Below, piece after piece: positions 39,778 through 51,313 of a DNA stretch of 64,000 nt; within the stretch, counting starts at the first letter, position 1; each line of letters starts with the position of its first letter. The notes below the pieces were generated by a model. That model searched no databases, had not been told where the DNA came from, and saw only the letters and a list, made by a program, of their open reading frames with translations. The position numbers and the translations under genes are program-made. The stretch is from assembly GCA_002946415.1 (NCBI GenBank), contig NJPS01000068.1, positions 62,001 through 126,000 on the forward strand. The letters run 5' to 3'. The stretch is from Rutstroemia sp. NJR-2017a BVV2 (Eukaryota > Ascomycota > Leotiomycetes > Helotiales > Rutstroemiaceae).

Positions 39778-40962
39778 ATGGCATTCACTCCCAGAGGTGG
39801 CCGAGGCGGTGATCGTGGTGGACGAGGTGGTTTTGGAGGAGGACGAGGTGGTGACCGTGGTGGTCGCGGTGGTTTCGCAAGAGGTGGTGGTAGAGGTTAG
39901 TTCTTCCAATTGTTCATCGCAATTACTTCTCTGCCAATAATTGTGTGTATGCGCAAGAGAAGAATCAAAGTAGCTAACTTGTGGATAAGGAGGAGGAGCA
40001 GATCGTGGTGGTAGAGGAGGTCGTGGTGGTGGTGCTCGTGGCGGCCGAGGAGCTCCCCGAGGAGGACGCGGTGCACCAAGAGGAGGACGTGGTGGAGGAG
40101 CAAAGGGAGGTGCAAAGACCATTGTCGTAAGTAAACAACAGTTCAATGCGTCTCAATTCCTTTCTAACGAGCTTCATCTAGGAGCCCCATCGTCATGAAG
40201 GAATTTTCGTTGCCCGTGGCAAGGAAGATATGTTGGTCACCAAGAACCTCAGTCCTGGTGAATCCGTTTATGGCGAAAAGCGCATCAGTGTCGAAAGTGC
40301 GGGCCCTGCAAACGAAGATGGCACCCCTGGCACTACGAAAGTAGAATACCGTGTATGGAACCCTTTCAGAAGTAAGCTTGCTGCTGGTGTTCTTGGTGGT
40401 ATGGATGAGATCTTCATCAAGCCTGGTGCCAAGGTTCTCTACCTTGGTTCCGCTTCTGGAACATCCGTTTCTCACGTTGCCGATATTGTTGGCCCTACCG
40501 GAACAGTCTTTGCCGTTGAGTTCTCCCACAGATCCGGCCGTGATCTCATCAACATGGCTACTCACCGCACAAACGTTATCCCGATTATCGAAGATGCACG
40601 CCATCCACTGAAATACAGAATGCTGGTCTCCATGGTCGACGTTATCTTCGCCGATGTAGCACAGCCTGATCAAGCACGTATCGTTGGGTTGAACGCCCAT
40701 TTGTTCTTGAAGGTCGGCGGTGGTGTCGTGGTTTCTATCAAGGCGAACTGTATTGACAGTACTGCCGCACCAGAAGCTGTTTTCGCTAGAGAAGTGCAGA
40801 AGCTGAGAGATGAGAGAATCAAGCCATTGGAACAATTGACTCTGGGTAAGTTTTGTTCTATTATTAATGCAATCACTACCGTTTCACTTCCTAACTTCTA
40901 AATTAGAACCTTTCGAAAGAGATCATTGTATTGTCTCAGGACGCTATGTCCGTTCCATGTAA
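39778..40962 (+). CDS. NOP1: Fibrillarin (box C/D snoRNP 2'-O-methyltransferase)
   Basis: Four exons (39778-39895, 39990-40126, 40182-40845, 40907-40962) encode 324 residues. Residues 1 to about 82 are the Gly/Arg-rich (GAR) domain, split by the 94-nt first intron. The conserved core starts at about 85 ([22 protein letters not shown]) and includes [13 protein letters not shown], the SAM-binding loop [21 protein letters not shown], the [10 protein letters not shown] strand, PIIEDARHP and a C-terminal [15 protein letters not shown]. Fibrillarin methylates rRNA at sites chosen by box C/D snoRNAs in the nucleolus and is also needed for pre-rRNA processing. Length and motifs are typical. The long minus-strand open frame opposite exon 3 is a compositional shadow. 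Confidence 0.97.
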
Positions 40963-41563
40963 ATTAACGAACCGGCGACGATCCTACGATCATGATTCGA
41001 ACTCTTTCCTACCCTCAGTATCTTCTACATGTAACGCACGGCGAATCGCACATTCAGGTTAACTCACCATCTGGGTATCGCACTTTCGCAGGACTATAAA
41101 TTCCCCGGTTTTCTTGTCAGGTTATGGAGGGCTGTTTCTCTTTATTTTGTGCTTTTCGGTGTAAATATTCGGGTCCTGGCGTATAGGTCTCATTCATCAC
41201 ATTATGATGCTAAGAATGCAAGGAAAATCAAAACAAGTACGGAGACGCAGCCTGAAATTGGTATACCTTGATGTGCACGTGTAGCGACACAATATCTATG
41301 GGCAGTGAATGCGCAGAAATCCGACGTGATAAAACCTTGAAAACTTAAGTTGTCGGAGTCGACTTCTTTGCGATCTCTAGATTTGATAGCTTGCTTAAAA
41401 TTCTAATATCTTGCGGGCCGATCGATGCAGTACCTGCTTCTCTTGTGTATGCTCTTGCCAATCTTATCACTTGTTGCCATTTCCTGCCATTTTCGGTACA
41501 ACAATACACCCCAAGTGAAAACTGGCATCGCAAGAATTGTATTCAGTGAATGTTTCCTTCAAA
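40963..41563. other. Intergenic region downstream of fibrillarin
   Basis: A 601-bp region with the fibrillarin 3' flank and the promoter of the next plus-strand gene. Nothing else was recognised. Confidence 0.5.
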
Positions 41564-43446
41564 ATGGATCAGTGGTTACGGCCTGTCTTCCAGAGGACAC
41601 GCACTCCAGTTCAAGGACCACCAACTGATTGCTCTGACGATATCCACGAAGCTGAAGAGAGCATGTCTCGACTTCGGCCCTCATCAAGGGTCTCTTCATA
41701 TATCAACTCTCGCTCCAGCTCGGCAGCTGTCGTTAATACTCCAGATACTTTTCGACACATTAGGATACCTGAAAATGTATACCACAAACCATCCGGGAAT
41801 CAGATGGCCGAAACACTTAAAGTTGTCATGATGACCCGAAATCTAATGGATCCCGTGCCAGTTGAATACAACACTTGCATCTTGCATGTGCTTGAAGCCT
41901 ATCATGATTTGCAAGAGCAGTTGGATGCTAGGGACCGAGAAATCGAAGAGTTGAGATCAGGGCATACTAGAGATGTGCAAGACTTTGAAAATCTAGCAGA
42001 GAGGTGCGTCTCGTCCTTTCAACTCATCATGCTGACTGCGTCTAATTTAGTTGTTCAGATGGATGTCAAAAGAAAAGGATTACCAGAAGGAGCTAAAAAG
42101 TTTGGAGATCCTGCTGTCCAAGAAAGAAGGTGGTATGGAAGACGTATCTATGGCGCGGACTCAAAGTGTTGTTCATGGCTCGCAACGCGCTGCGGATATC
42201 TTTGAAGATGGTCTGGATAAGATTAAGAAAAATTCTGCACGGTATAGTTCAGGTGGAGGTGAGCGTGTTCGCGATTTCCCGCTTTTCTATCACCGCAATA
42301 ACCAGCTTCTCAGGGTCATCTGCTGCAGATCGGAATGCCGAACAGCCAGACAAAGTCCTCGATAAACCTGCCATCTCAGGTTCCACAAGCCACATGCCGA
42401 AACATGGAGATATTGATATTGAGAAGCCAGTGAGACCGCCAAGTCGCATAAATTCTCTTAAGAAAAGAAGAACCACCATTCATCTAGCTGCGAACGAACG
42501 ATACAATCTCACAAAGGCACAGTTAGATGCCTTTGAGCGAAAACATGACGAAGAGGAAATGGGGGTGATCTTTGACTCCTCAACTGAATCAGACGATACT
42601 AGTCTACGTTCAATTTCAGGTGTAATATTTAGTCCCAGCCAACGCACGCCGGTACGCAGTGACTTCAAAGAGAAGCCCCTCCCGGAGATTCCACGATGCC
42701 GATCTGAACCAGTTCAATTGGACATGCCGGATGGTGTGCCCTGGGTAGAACTTGACTCTCCAGGTATGCCATTGAATGCAAGAAAGGGGTTTTCTTTTCG
42801 CCCTGGAGATGACACGCCCAATATATTGTATAAGACATCGAAAGATACTATCAGGGGCCAGCGGAACAGCATAGAGCCTCTGGCCAATCCTAGTCGCCTA
42901 TCTACTGTCATGACAAATGACGAGGCCATCGTTACACCCCAAGTCACTCTGAGGGCAAAATTAAAATCTCTCAAAAGAGGTTCTGTGTCTGCATCGACAT
43001 CCCCGGGGCAGGATCCTAACTATCTTACCTTTCGGCACCAGTGGAGTGTGAGGAAGGGTATGGAAAGAGGTGATTCTTCTAGTAGTATTGTCACTGCCGT
43101 GAGGGACAATTCCGGTAGAAGTGATTCTGGAAGGCCGAAGACAGTCGAACATGAGACAGCAGTCATGGCAGTATGTATCTCTATCTTTCGGATTTCTTTC
43201 GCTCTAGGCACATGAGTCTGTCTTCAAACTATGTGCCTTCCTCACTTTATTCCCTTCTACATACTGATACTTGATTCATCCTAGGCCGTGCGTGCAATTG
43301 CCGCCAGCAACAAATCAGCTCCGTCGTCGGTTGAGAGAGTACAACCGCAAGAATTCTATACAAGGGAGGGATTACCGTTCAAGGAGGAAATTCCGGAGAC
43401 TAGTACTCTGCAATCGATATCTGTACCAAGCTGGCATCGGGAGTGA
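41564..43446 (+). CDS. Coiled-coil protein of unknown function
   Basis: Four exons (41564-42003, 42059-42258, 42314-43170, 43285-43446; introns 55, 55 and 114 nt) encode 552 residues, with all splice phases matching. The N-terminus (about 1-90) is Ser/Arg/Pro-rich. A coiled coil is likely at about 105-205 (heptads in LEAYHDLQEQLDARDREIEEL and following). The C-terminal half is disordered, with Ser/Thr/Pro-rich stretches and several SP or TP dipeptides that could be phosphosites. The conserved-looking segment RRTTIHLAANERYNLTKAQLDAFERKHDE lies near 300. No enzyme motif, membrane segment or signal peptide is visible. It may be a cytoskeletal or scaffold protein, but that is a guess. Confidence 0.75.
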
Positions 43447-43855
43447 AAGAGCGTACAAGTGAGACGTATGATACCCCAAGGGAAATGGATCTGGAGTGCT
43501 GTAGCCTCAGTGCGGAACGGAACTTTGTAACATGTTGGAACATTTGCGACAATTGGCCTTTTATCCATTGTGAAGTGTGAGATAATTCATAGTACTTTTA
43601 GCTAATCTGCTGCAATTGCCAGATATAATAAGACACAGGCGGAGGAGCAAATAATACATTGTAATTCATGTAAATGTCTCCAAGAACCCAGCCGACATTG
43701 ATAGGCTTTCTCTGGTGTCTCACAGGACTTGAATGAGTGATACGAAAATCATTATCGTAACAATTTGGATGCCCCGATCCATCTTCTCAGCAATCCAATA
43801 TCATACAATGCAACGCCTCATTTCCAAACACTATTTACCCATGTGATCTCCCAGT
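43447..43855. other. Convergent intergenic region before separase
   Basis: A 409-bp region between two 3' ends. It is AT-rich, with no gene. Confidence 0.5.
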
Positions 43856-46800
43856 TTATTCTTTGATATAAACAGGAATACCATAAACACAAACCGCTGC
43901 AGCATTCAGATACTTCAACTTGCAAGCATCCCTTCCCTTAGCAACCGCCTCCACAAGTGATATTTTTCTTGTGGTCTCGTCTCTTTCCTTCTCCTTTCCC
44001 TTCCCTGCTCCTTTTCTACCTCGCCCCTTCCCCTTCCCTAAGACTCTTTCTTCATGCCCCTCAAAGAGCCCCCACTCCTCCAACATCTTCCCCGCAAAGC
44101 GATCAATATCCTTATCCGTTACATCCCACAACGTCGCTACCAATGCCGGACTGCACGCATGCATGTAATGAACCGGGGTCCCGCATGGCTCGAACTCTCC
44201 ATAATCCGTCAACGCACCACTACTGCAGCCCATTAGAATAGCTACAGCACATTGCTCCATCTTGCGGATTTCTTTGGAGCGGATGAATTGCCCGCCACTT
44301 CCGTGGCCGAAGTAAAGAAAGAGATCTTTGCTTTGAAGTTCGTTCTTCATTTCTTCTTCCGAGGGATTACGGTTGGTAATACCCGTCCAAGAGGGCAGGG
44401 ATTCGAGGGTTTGCTGGAAGGTAGTCTGGGTATGTTTAAGATCGCCGCCGGGGTTGAGGATATAGGCGCCGCTGGTGGGATTAATATAATGCCCTTCAAC
44501 TTCCTCTTGACCGGTAGATGCCTTTTGTTGCTTGATTAAACGATCCTGCAAGCATCCAAGGGAAGGTAGACGAGATACTGCTAGGCCTTCCATACAAGGG
44601 AGTGATTCCCATGGAAATATGTGCAGTGCTTTATCCAAAATTAGGATGGTATGTTTGCCTTCCTCCTCGCCACCTGAAATGTGAGCAGCTTCATGATAGC
44701 AACGAAGAGCATCATGAATCTCGACCACGATCGAGTCAAATTCAATCTCTGCATAAGCGTTGAGCTCGCCATGAAACTGGAGAACATCAACAACAAAGTA
44801 TAAAAGGTCGGTCAAAGGTTCTGAGAAATCGCATTCCTCTGCAGTTGCATCACCTAGGCCAATGAATAACTCCAGTATCCTACTATCCAAAGTAACGCGT
44901 GTCCCCGAGTTTCGTTTACTCTTGCGGCGTGAGGGAAGATGCTTGTCAAGTATGTTTTCAAAGGACTTTTGGAAACGCGCAAGCAGGTCCTGTCGTCTGC
45001 CATGCTGTGAGAAGATTCCTGCAAACCCACCTAGCCACACCTTTTCAATATTCTCAAGTAGATCTTTCAGGCGCGCATCCAACTCTTCTCGCTCTGCCCA
45101 CCAGGCAATCTTGGCTTCGCGCCCTGTTCTATTTGGACCATCTTTTGAATTAGCATTAGCACATTCGATGATATCGAAAAGCTCAGATTTGCCTTGCTCG
45201 AACCCAAATACTTCTTCATCAGCATCCATTGAGTTGTTTCGTCCTAATGGTAAACGGAGAACAAAGGGACTATGGCCTGCCTGTAATTTAGTGATGGAGA
45301 GCTCTTGGTGGTTCTCACTTAGAGCGATCGAGATGGCAGTCCACGACTTCGGAATGATGTCTATATAGTCTTTTTGGAACCGTGGTATGTCGCAGAGTGA
45401 GAGTGATGCTCCAAGACTAGATCTCCTTGATAGTGCTCCATGGTCTGGCCAGCGGAGATCGTCTAGTTCCGGAATCGTTATCTCCTGGAGGATAACTTTA
45501 CGTTCCCTTCGGAAGGCAAGAGTTCTTGCTGAGTCTAACCACAGTTAATAAAGTTCTGACTTCGTTAAAAACAAATACATACCAATAGAGCAGCTCGCCA
45601 GCCCCGGCTGTGATTTCCCCTTGATTGGCCCAGCAGCTGACAAGAGTATAGAGACATTATTCAAGAGTGAGGTTATCTTGTGCATGACAGAAATGGGGGC
45701 GACAAGGAATGCAACCGGGTATGTTTCTACAAGAATTTCTTGCGCGCGGTGGAGTTTGTCGAAAATGCTGTCTGAGGAAGAGCCTTTTGCAGGACGCCCA
45801 ACTCGTGGAGCTTGAGGTTTCCTAGGAGATGTGTGACGGGGGATATTCTTGTCGTTGTTGCTTTTATCAGTTCCAAGTACTGACGGAAAGGAGATTGTCG
45901 AGTCTTGCAGAACTGAATATACTGGATCTGAGACCATCTGCTCCATACTTCGGAGAAGCAAGCACCGAGCCTCTGAGATACCTTGGTACACGGCATCCAG
46001 CTGGGTGCTAGAGAACTTCCCAGCTTCTTCCAAAATAGTCTGAGCCTCCTTTGATTTCTTTAAGCTCAGGAGAGCTTCAGCCTTCTGCCAGAGAATTTTT
46101 GCTCTCAACGAGTTCAATTGAGGGCACTCTTCACTAACAGGAGGCTCCGGTAGCGGCTGTGATTTCGCAGTTGCTACAGGTTTGCGAGGAGCTGGTGCTT
46201 TTTTCCGGGCTGCTGGTTTACGCCCAGCTGGTGCCTTTCGTTTTGAAACAGCGAGTGCACGCACTCCACTCTCGATCTCATTAATATCGACTCGAATCGA
46301 TGTCGGAGACTTATTATATGTGATGAGTTTGGCTGTCAAACTCTTTAGGGTATGCTCCGCAAGTTCATAACACGCCACTTCTGTCTTACGGTCCCCAAGA
46401 ATACCATGGAGACGTCCAAGTTGAGATGCAATAGCGACAGTGGTTTTGGTTTTGAAGCCATTCTTGCAAAGCTTCTCGGCTTCCGTCAGAAAGTGTGTGC
46501 CTTTGTCCAAGTTTCCTGCTTTAGTCCAGATACTGCCCAGTGCCGCTGCAACTATCGCTGTTTGCGTATCGCTGTTGAGTACCTTGACGATTTCCTCCGC
46601 TTGTTCTGCATAGTGTAGAGTTTCCTGGAATAATCCGTGGTGGGCGTAGAGATTTGACAAGTGAATCAGGCCTGTAATGAGAGGAACAACCAAATGCCAA
46701 AATCCTATACCAGATGGACTGGATTGTGTCTGTGGCCGATAAGATAACTTGTCTGTTGCAACACTCAGACCCGAAATCCCTTCTGCTATGCTTTCGTTAT

Positions 46801-49800
46801 CATCTGTTAATGCTGCGGACGCCTTTTTCCTTGCTAGAACTGCTTCGGTGTTGGCCCAAGCACGTCGCAAGAGTCTAACACTTTGTTTCGCCAAGACTAT
46901 TGCAGACTCCGGTCCACCTTGTTCAACAGCAAGCATGGAACGAATGAATGATGCCTTTGCGCTCGTGCAGTTCATTCTTGTCTTCTCTTGGAGAGTTAGA
47001 CGTGCATCCTTGCCACCTACTGTGGCTCTATCTTCCTGGAAAAAACCCTCAGCCGACGTCAGATACTGTTGACTATATCGCGTTAGCCTGTATCCAAAAC
47101 CTTTAAACATATTGCGGGCTTACCATTGCTCAAGATTTCCCAATGCTAACATATATTGTGAATACGCAATGTGAAGATCGGATCGAGTCCTATGGGAAAC
47201 GTCGTTGTCGCTGCTGTAGCGCTGCGCTTTGTCTAATGATAGACCGGCCTTTCCAGAATATCCAAGTTGTAGCCATTGAATGCCCAAGACACTGTAAACA
47301 GATACAATGTCGTTAAATCCAGCGACACTGCAGCAAAGTTCATCTATATCAGCAATAAGCTGGAGGATATCAAGCCGTTCTGTTTCGAGGCCCCTCATTT
47401 CCATGAAATTGGTGAGCGATTGTAGGTGGAGTAAGAGGTGAGGTATGTCTTCGACGTAACGAATTAGGCCAGAAAAATCCTCAACTTGATTGCGGATCAA
47501 CCGCCATCCCGAAATGCATTTGTCGAGAACTTCAAGACTGGGCTTACTTTTCTGAAGTTCTACCACGCTGATCGCCATCATCTCCCAGTGCTTGAGGTAA
47601 TCCGTTAATCCGTGGTCCTGAGACGCCACAAAGTCGATGTTTTTGGCTTTGAGAGATTCCAGTGCATCATGAATAAGACCATTATCTTGGATATCGTGCG
47701 AATATTGGAAAGTAGCCATTGCTCGAAGTGTGCGCACTGGATACTTGCTCATGCTATATATCGAAACTAACCTATTAAAAACAGCAAGCTTCAACTCAAT
47801 TGAGGTTGCGGAAGGGTTGTTAAGGCTTGTCAAATAGTCCATCTCATGTTCGAGGACCAGTCCTTTTTGTTCGTCCGTCCATGATTCGTCGACGAGCCAC
47901 TGTTCAGTCACAACACCCGAGTGACTGAGGTATACTTTAAGCATGGACTGCAAAGTTCGGGCGAGAACCGATGTAGTATCGTCGCAACTCCATGCTGCCC
48001 GAAGCGGCAAACTCTTAGCAGTTTCTACAACCTTCTCCAGGACATTATTCTCAATCATTTCATTACGCAACTCCATCAGTGTTTTGAAGAGCTTATCGTA
48101 TTGAGCTGTAGTATTGTAAAATTCTGCCAGTCGTTCTATTTTCAAGGATATAAGTGCCGTGTTTCTCTCTTGCAAAGACCGTGATTTGACGCAGTTAATC
48201 GATCTTCGAAGCATATGCAACTGTTGGCCCTCTTTGGTTGAGTCCGCCTCGCGTCGTGCATTGAGAAATCGGGTATAGTATAGGTTTGAGATTCTGACAT
48301 GATACGATGCGGCATCGAACGCACTACCTTCGGACGATTCAACCTGTAACCGTTCTATTAATGTAAGACAATCTTGCAACAAAGAGTCTTGTGCTTCCCA
48401 CGTTAATGATTCTTGCTTAAGAGAGAGTTTTATCAGAAACAGGGCAGAATCAATAGCATGAAAGGCTGGCTTGGTGATGAACTGTCTGCGCTGCTCAAAA
48501 CGTATATGATCTTTGCTACTGGTACCGGTTTCCGGTCTCTTTCCTAGGTAGCGCAGCGACAGTCGAGGGCACAGGGAAATAAGAGATTCGCACATTTGAT
48601 GCACTGCGGTAGAATTGGATTTGGAACCAGAGCCGTTCGTTACTTCGAGGGGGCTTGAGACAACAGCGACGGCAGCCCTTCGTGCAGAGGAAACTTCCAT
48701 CAGCAAATCATCTATGTCAGATGCCTCCCCTTTAAAGGGATTCTCTAGACCGTCAAGGAGAGTCGTAAACACATCTTCGATTTTTGTATATCGACATGGA
48801 TCCCGGAGCATAAGAGCGACTAGTCGAGCTTTGATAGCAGAATGTTTGACGTCTGAATCAACACCAGGCTCCAGAATATTTTGTACCTTTTCAACCCAAG
48901 CAATAGCTTCTTCAACCATGTTAGCCTCCTTTGCCAGAGAGCCCAGAAGCCGAAAAATACCCATGGTAGAAGGCTTTGACCGTATCTCTGCATTCTTATA
49001 TTTGGAGGCTGCCATTTGCAAGCATAGAAAAGCATCCGAAGAGTTTCCATACACCTTTACAGCATCACGAGGGCTTCGTCGAGCGTAAGCTTGGGCACAT
49101 CGGAGAAAAGGCTCAAGTAGGTCCTTTCCAACATCTCCTTGATGACCAGCGAGTCTCCACCATAGCATCCTAATTTCGAGAGCAATCGTTTGTAACGCAA
49201 AAGCGGTTTCCGGACTTACACTAGCTCTAGAATCAAGAGCAGTGTCATCCTCTGAGGTAGATACACTGGGGCTCATCGATAACAACAAATCCGATAAAGT
49301 TTGAAGCTGACGAGCGCTTTTACTGAGCAAGCTTGAATCATTAGCTGCTTTCAGCAGGAGGTTCATGGGCGATGATTGATGGGTAGAGCGCAAAAGTGGC
49401 AAGGCTGCTTCAATGTTCTTTGGTTTTCGCAATGAGACTATCAGTCTCAAAACCTGTAATTGTGTCGTAATTATCAGGCTTAGCTTCGTGCCTCCGTCTG
49501 GAATCTCTCCAAAATCCAATAATTCGGCCAGTGATTGAGGAACTGTAGTCGAAGATATCTCTTTTGACGCGGGAAGCTTCGCTGCTTGGTGCCCATTCTC
49601 GCCGTCCAACCGGCGCTTTAGAATTCTAAGTTCCTTTGCTGCAAGATCATCCATTCCAAGTGACAATAATTTGCCTATCAAGACTGACATGCCATTTTCA
49701 ACTTGTAATGCTGGAAGATTGAGACCCGCTGTCTTTGAAGCTTGTAATCCCCGCAAACACGCAAACCCAGCTCTGGCGCATTCAGCAATTGACCGCACAC

Positions 49801-50326
49801 CAGTGGAACATGATGTTTTTGAAGATATGGATGGATCGGTGGTCCTGGAAATGTTTGGTGAACTTGAGACTCTATTCAGTGATCGTGGTTGTAATGGTGT
49901 CTGAGGAACTGAGCTTGATCGTCGAAGTCCTTTGCGTGCTGTCGCCTCCTCCTTGGAAGCTGGTGTTTTTCGAATTTGAGATGGAGCTTTGATAGCTTCC
50001 GTCAGAGCCTTCAGTGTTGAGTTGACGACTTCGGTAGCTAAAATCGATCTCTCCTTAATTGATAGCTGTTCCCCATGATTATTCACATTTTCCTTCTCCA
50101 CCACATTCGTTCTTGACCGCGACTGGGGAGCTCGAATTGTGCTTTTCTTAACCGCCTTCGCTGTTGTCTTATCGATTGTTTTCGAGACCTGGGGCCCTTT
50201 TGTCTCTGCTGTACTCGATTTAGGAAGTAAAAGGTCAGTCAATAAAGTGACAGTAGCTGGAGAACATGTTGTTGTCGAGGATATAGCGGCGCGTACGGAG
50301 CCCGCTGTCTCTAGCAAAGAGTCCAT
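43856..50326 (-). CDS. ESP1: Separase (cohesin-cleaving protease, peptidase C50)
   Basis: Three exons (50326-47124, 47072-45583, 45534-43856; introns 51 and 48 nt) encode 2,123 residues, the size of large fungal separases (ESP1/Cut1/BimB). The N-terminal two-thirds is a helical-repeat region with no sharp motif, preceded by a basic, disordered start (about 40-170). The C-terminal peptidase domain carries the catalytic dyad: His in LFLYFGHGSGGQFI and Cys 26 residues later in AILMGCSSGAL, roughly at residues 1,975 and 2,001. ALVATLWDVTDKDIDRF follows. Between the His/Cys core and the C-terminus is a lineage-specific Lys/Gly/Arg-rich insert (near 44,000). Separase cleaves the kleisin Scc1 at anaphase onset and is held inactive by securin. 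The start lies 274 bp from a divergent gene, and a CGCGAAA element sits between them. Confidence 0.95.
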
Positions 50327-50600
50327 TATGATACAAGAACTTAAGAAAGAAAGAAACAGTACTATTGAAATTTAGACATTATTCCAAAAAAACACACACA
50401 TGGCAATTGATGTTGTCTGCTATGACGCGAAAAGAATCTCGAGCATTGAAAATCAGTGTCCCCTGTTGACGTTTGTTGACGAGGCAACCGTGAGATTTTC
50501 GGCTTAACCGTTAGATACCCCAAAAATTTCCTTCGCAATTACCACAACTTTGGATGAACATCCCCTCAACGGAACACTTCACAGATCAGTCAAGTCGATA
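50327..50600. promoter_or_regulatory. Divergent promoter of separase and a mitochondrial-type membrane protein gene
   Basis: A 274-bp region between the two start codons. It contains CGCGAAA at 50426-50432, which fits the CRCGAAA core bound by SBF-type G1/S regulators in yeasts, and AAAAATTT at 50522-50529. Shared control of the two genes is possible but unproven. Confidence 0.45.
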
Positions 50601-51257
50601 ATGAATAAAGCAATTACCCTTCAAAGGCTCCTCGCCGCACCTCCGCATTTACGGACCTCTTTCCTTCGCCAGACAATCACCTCGCAGATATCACGCCCTT
50701 ATGCCGTTCAGAGTATTACCCAACCTTCGTTTTGGAAAAGCTTGGTTCCTAAACCACTTCGAAAGAGTGCACCTTCTACTGTCAGCAAGAAGCTCAGGTC
50801 AAAGGATTGGAATCCGGCGACCTTCTTCATATGGATCTTCTTGCTGATTGGTTCCATGTCGATCCAGATGATCGCATTACGAAATGGATTTGCGGCATTC
50901 GAGAGGCGGGCAGATGCGAAGATTGGGCTTTTGAAGGAAGTAATAGAGCGAATACAAAATGGGGAAAAGGTTGATGTTAGTGGGCTGCTCGGCAAAGGAA
51001 ACCAGAAGCAAGAAGAGGAATGGGAGCAAGGTATGTATTTCATTCGTGTTGTTAGTGACCCCATCTAAAGCAACTCGACTTCAGTATTGCGAGACATCGA
51101 ACGAGAAGAAGAGGCATGGGCACAAACAAACAAGAGGAAGCGAAAGATTGCCAGAGCCGAAGCCAAGTTGGACAAACCAGTGGACGAGCCAGACACAGAG
51201 AGTAAGGAGGTTCCACAGCTGAAGTCTAAGAGCAGCGCGCCACGCGGATTCTATTAA
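50601..51257 (+). CDS. Small single-pass membrane protein, probably mitochondrial (DUF5321-like)
   Basis: Two exons (50601-51030, 51085-51257; 54-nt intron) encode 200 residues. The N-terminus is rich in Arg, Ser, Thr and Leu and lacks acidic residues up to about position 65, typical of a mitochondrial presequence. One transmembrane helix follows (about 71-94, WNPATFFIWIFLLIGSMSIQM). The rest is charged and helical (ERRADAKIGLLKEVIERIQNGEKVDV, then a Lys/Glu-rich tail). It matches my recollection of the uncharacterised fungal DUF5321 family; no biochemical role is known to me. It is divergent from separase and convergent with the sirtuin, whose stop lies only 56 bp away. Confidence 0.72.
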
Positions 51258-51313
51258 AACATTCATAAATACATGGATTGTTTACTACTATACAATATCC
51301 GACTCATTGTGCC

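Noticed and set aside
40164..40835. 223-codon minus-strand open frame opposite fibrillarin
   Set aside because: Mirror of highly biased coding sequence in fibrillarin exon 3; the plus strand is unambiguous.
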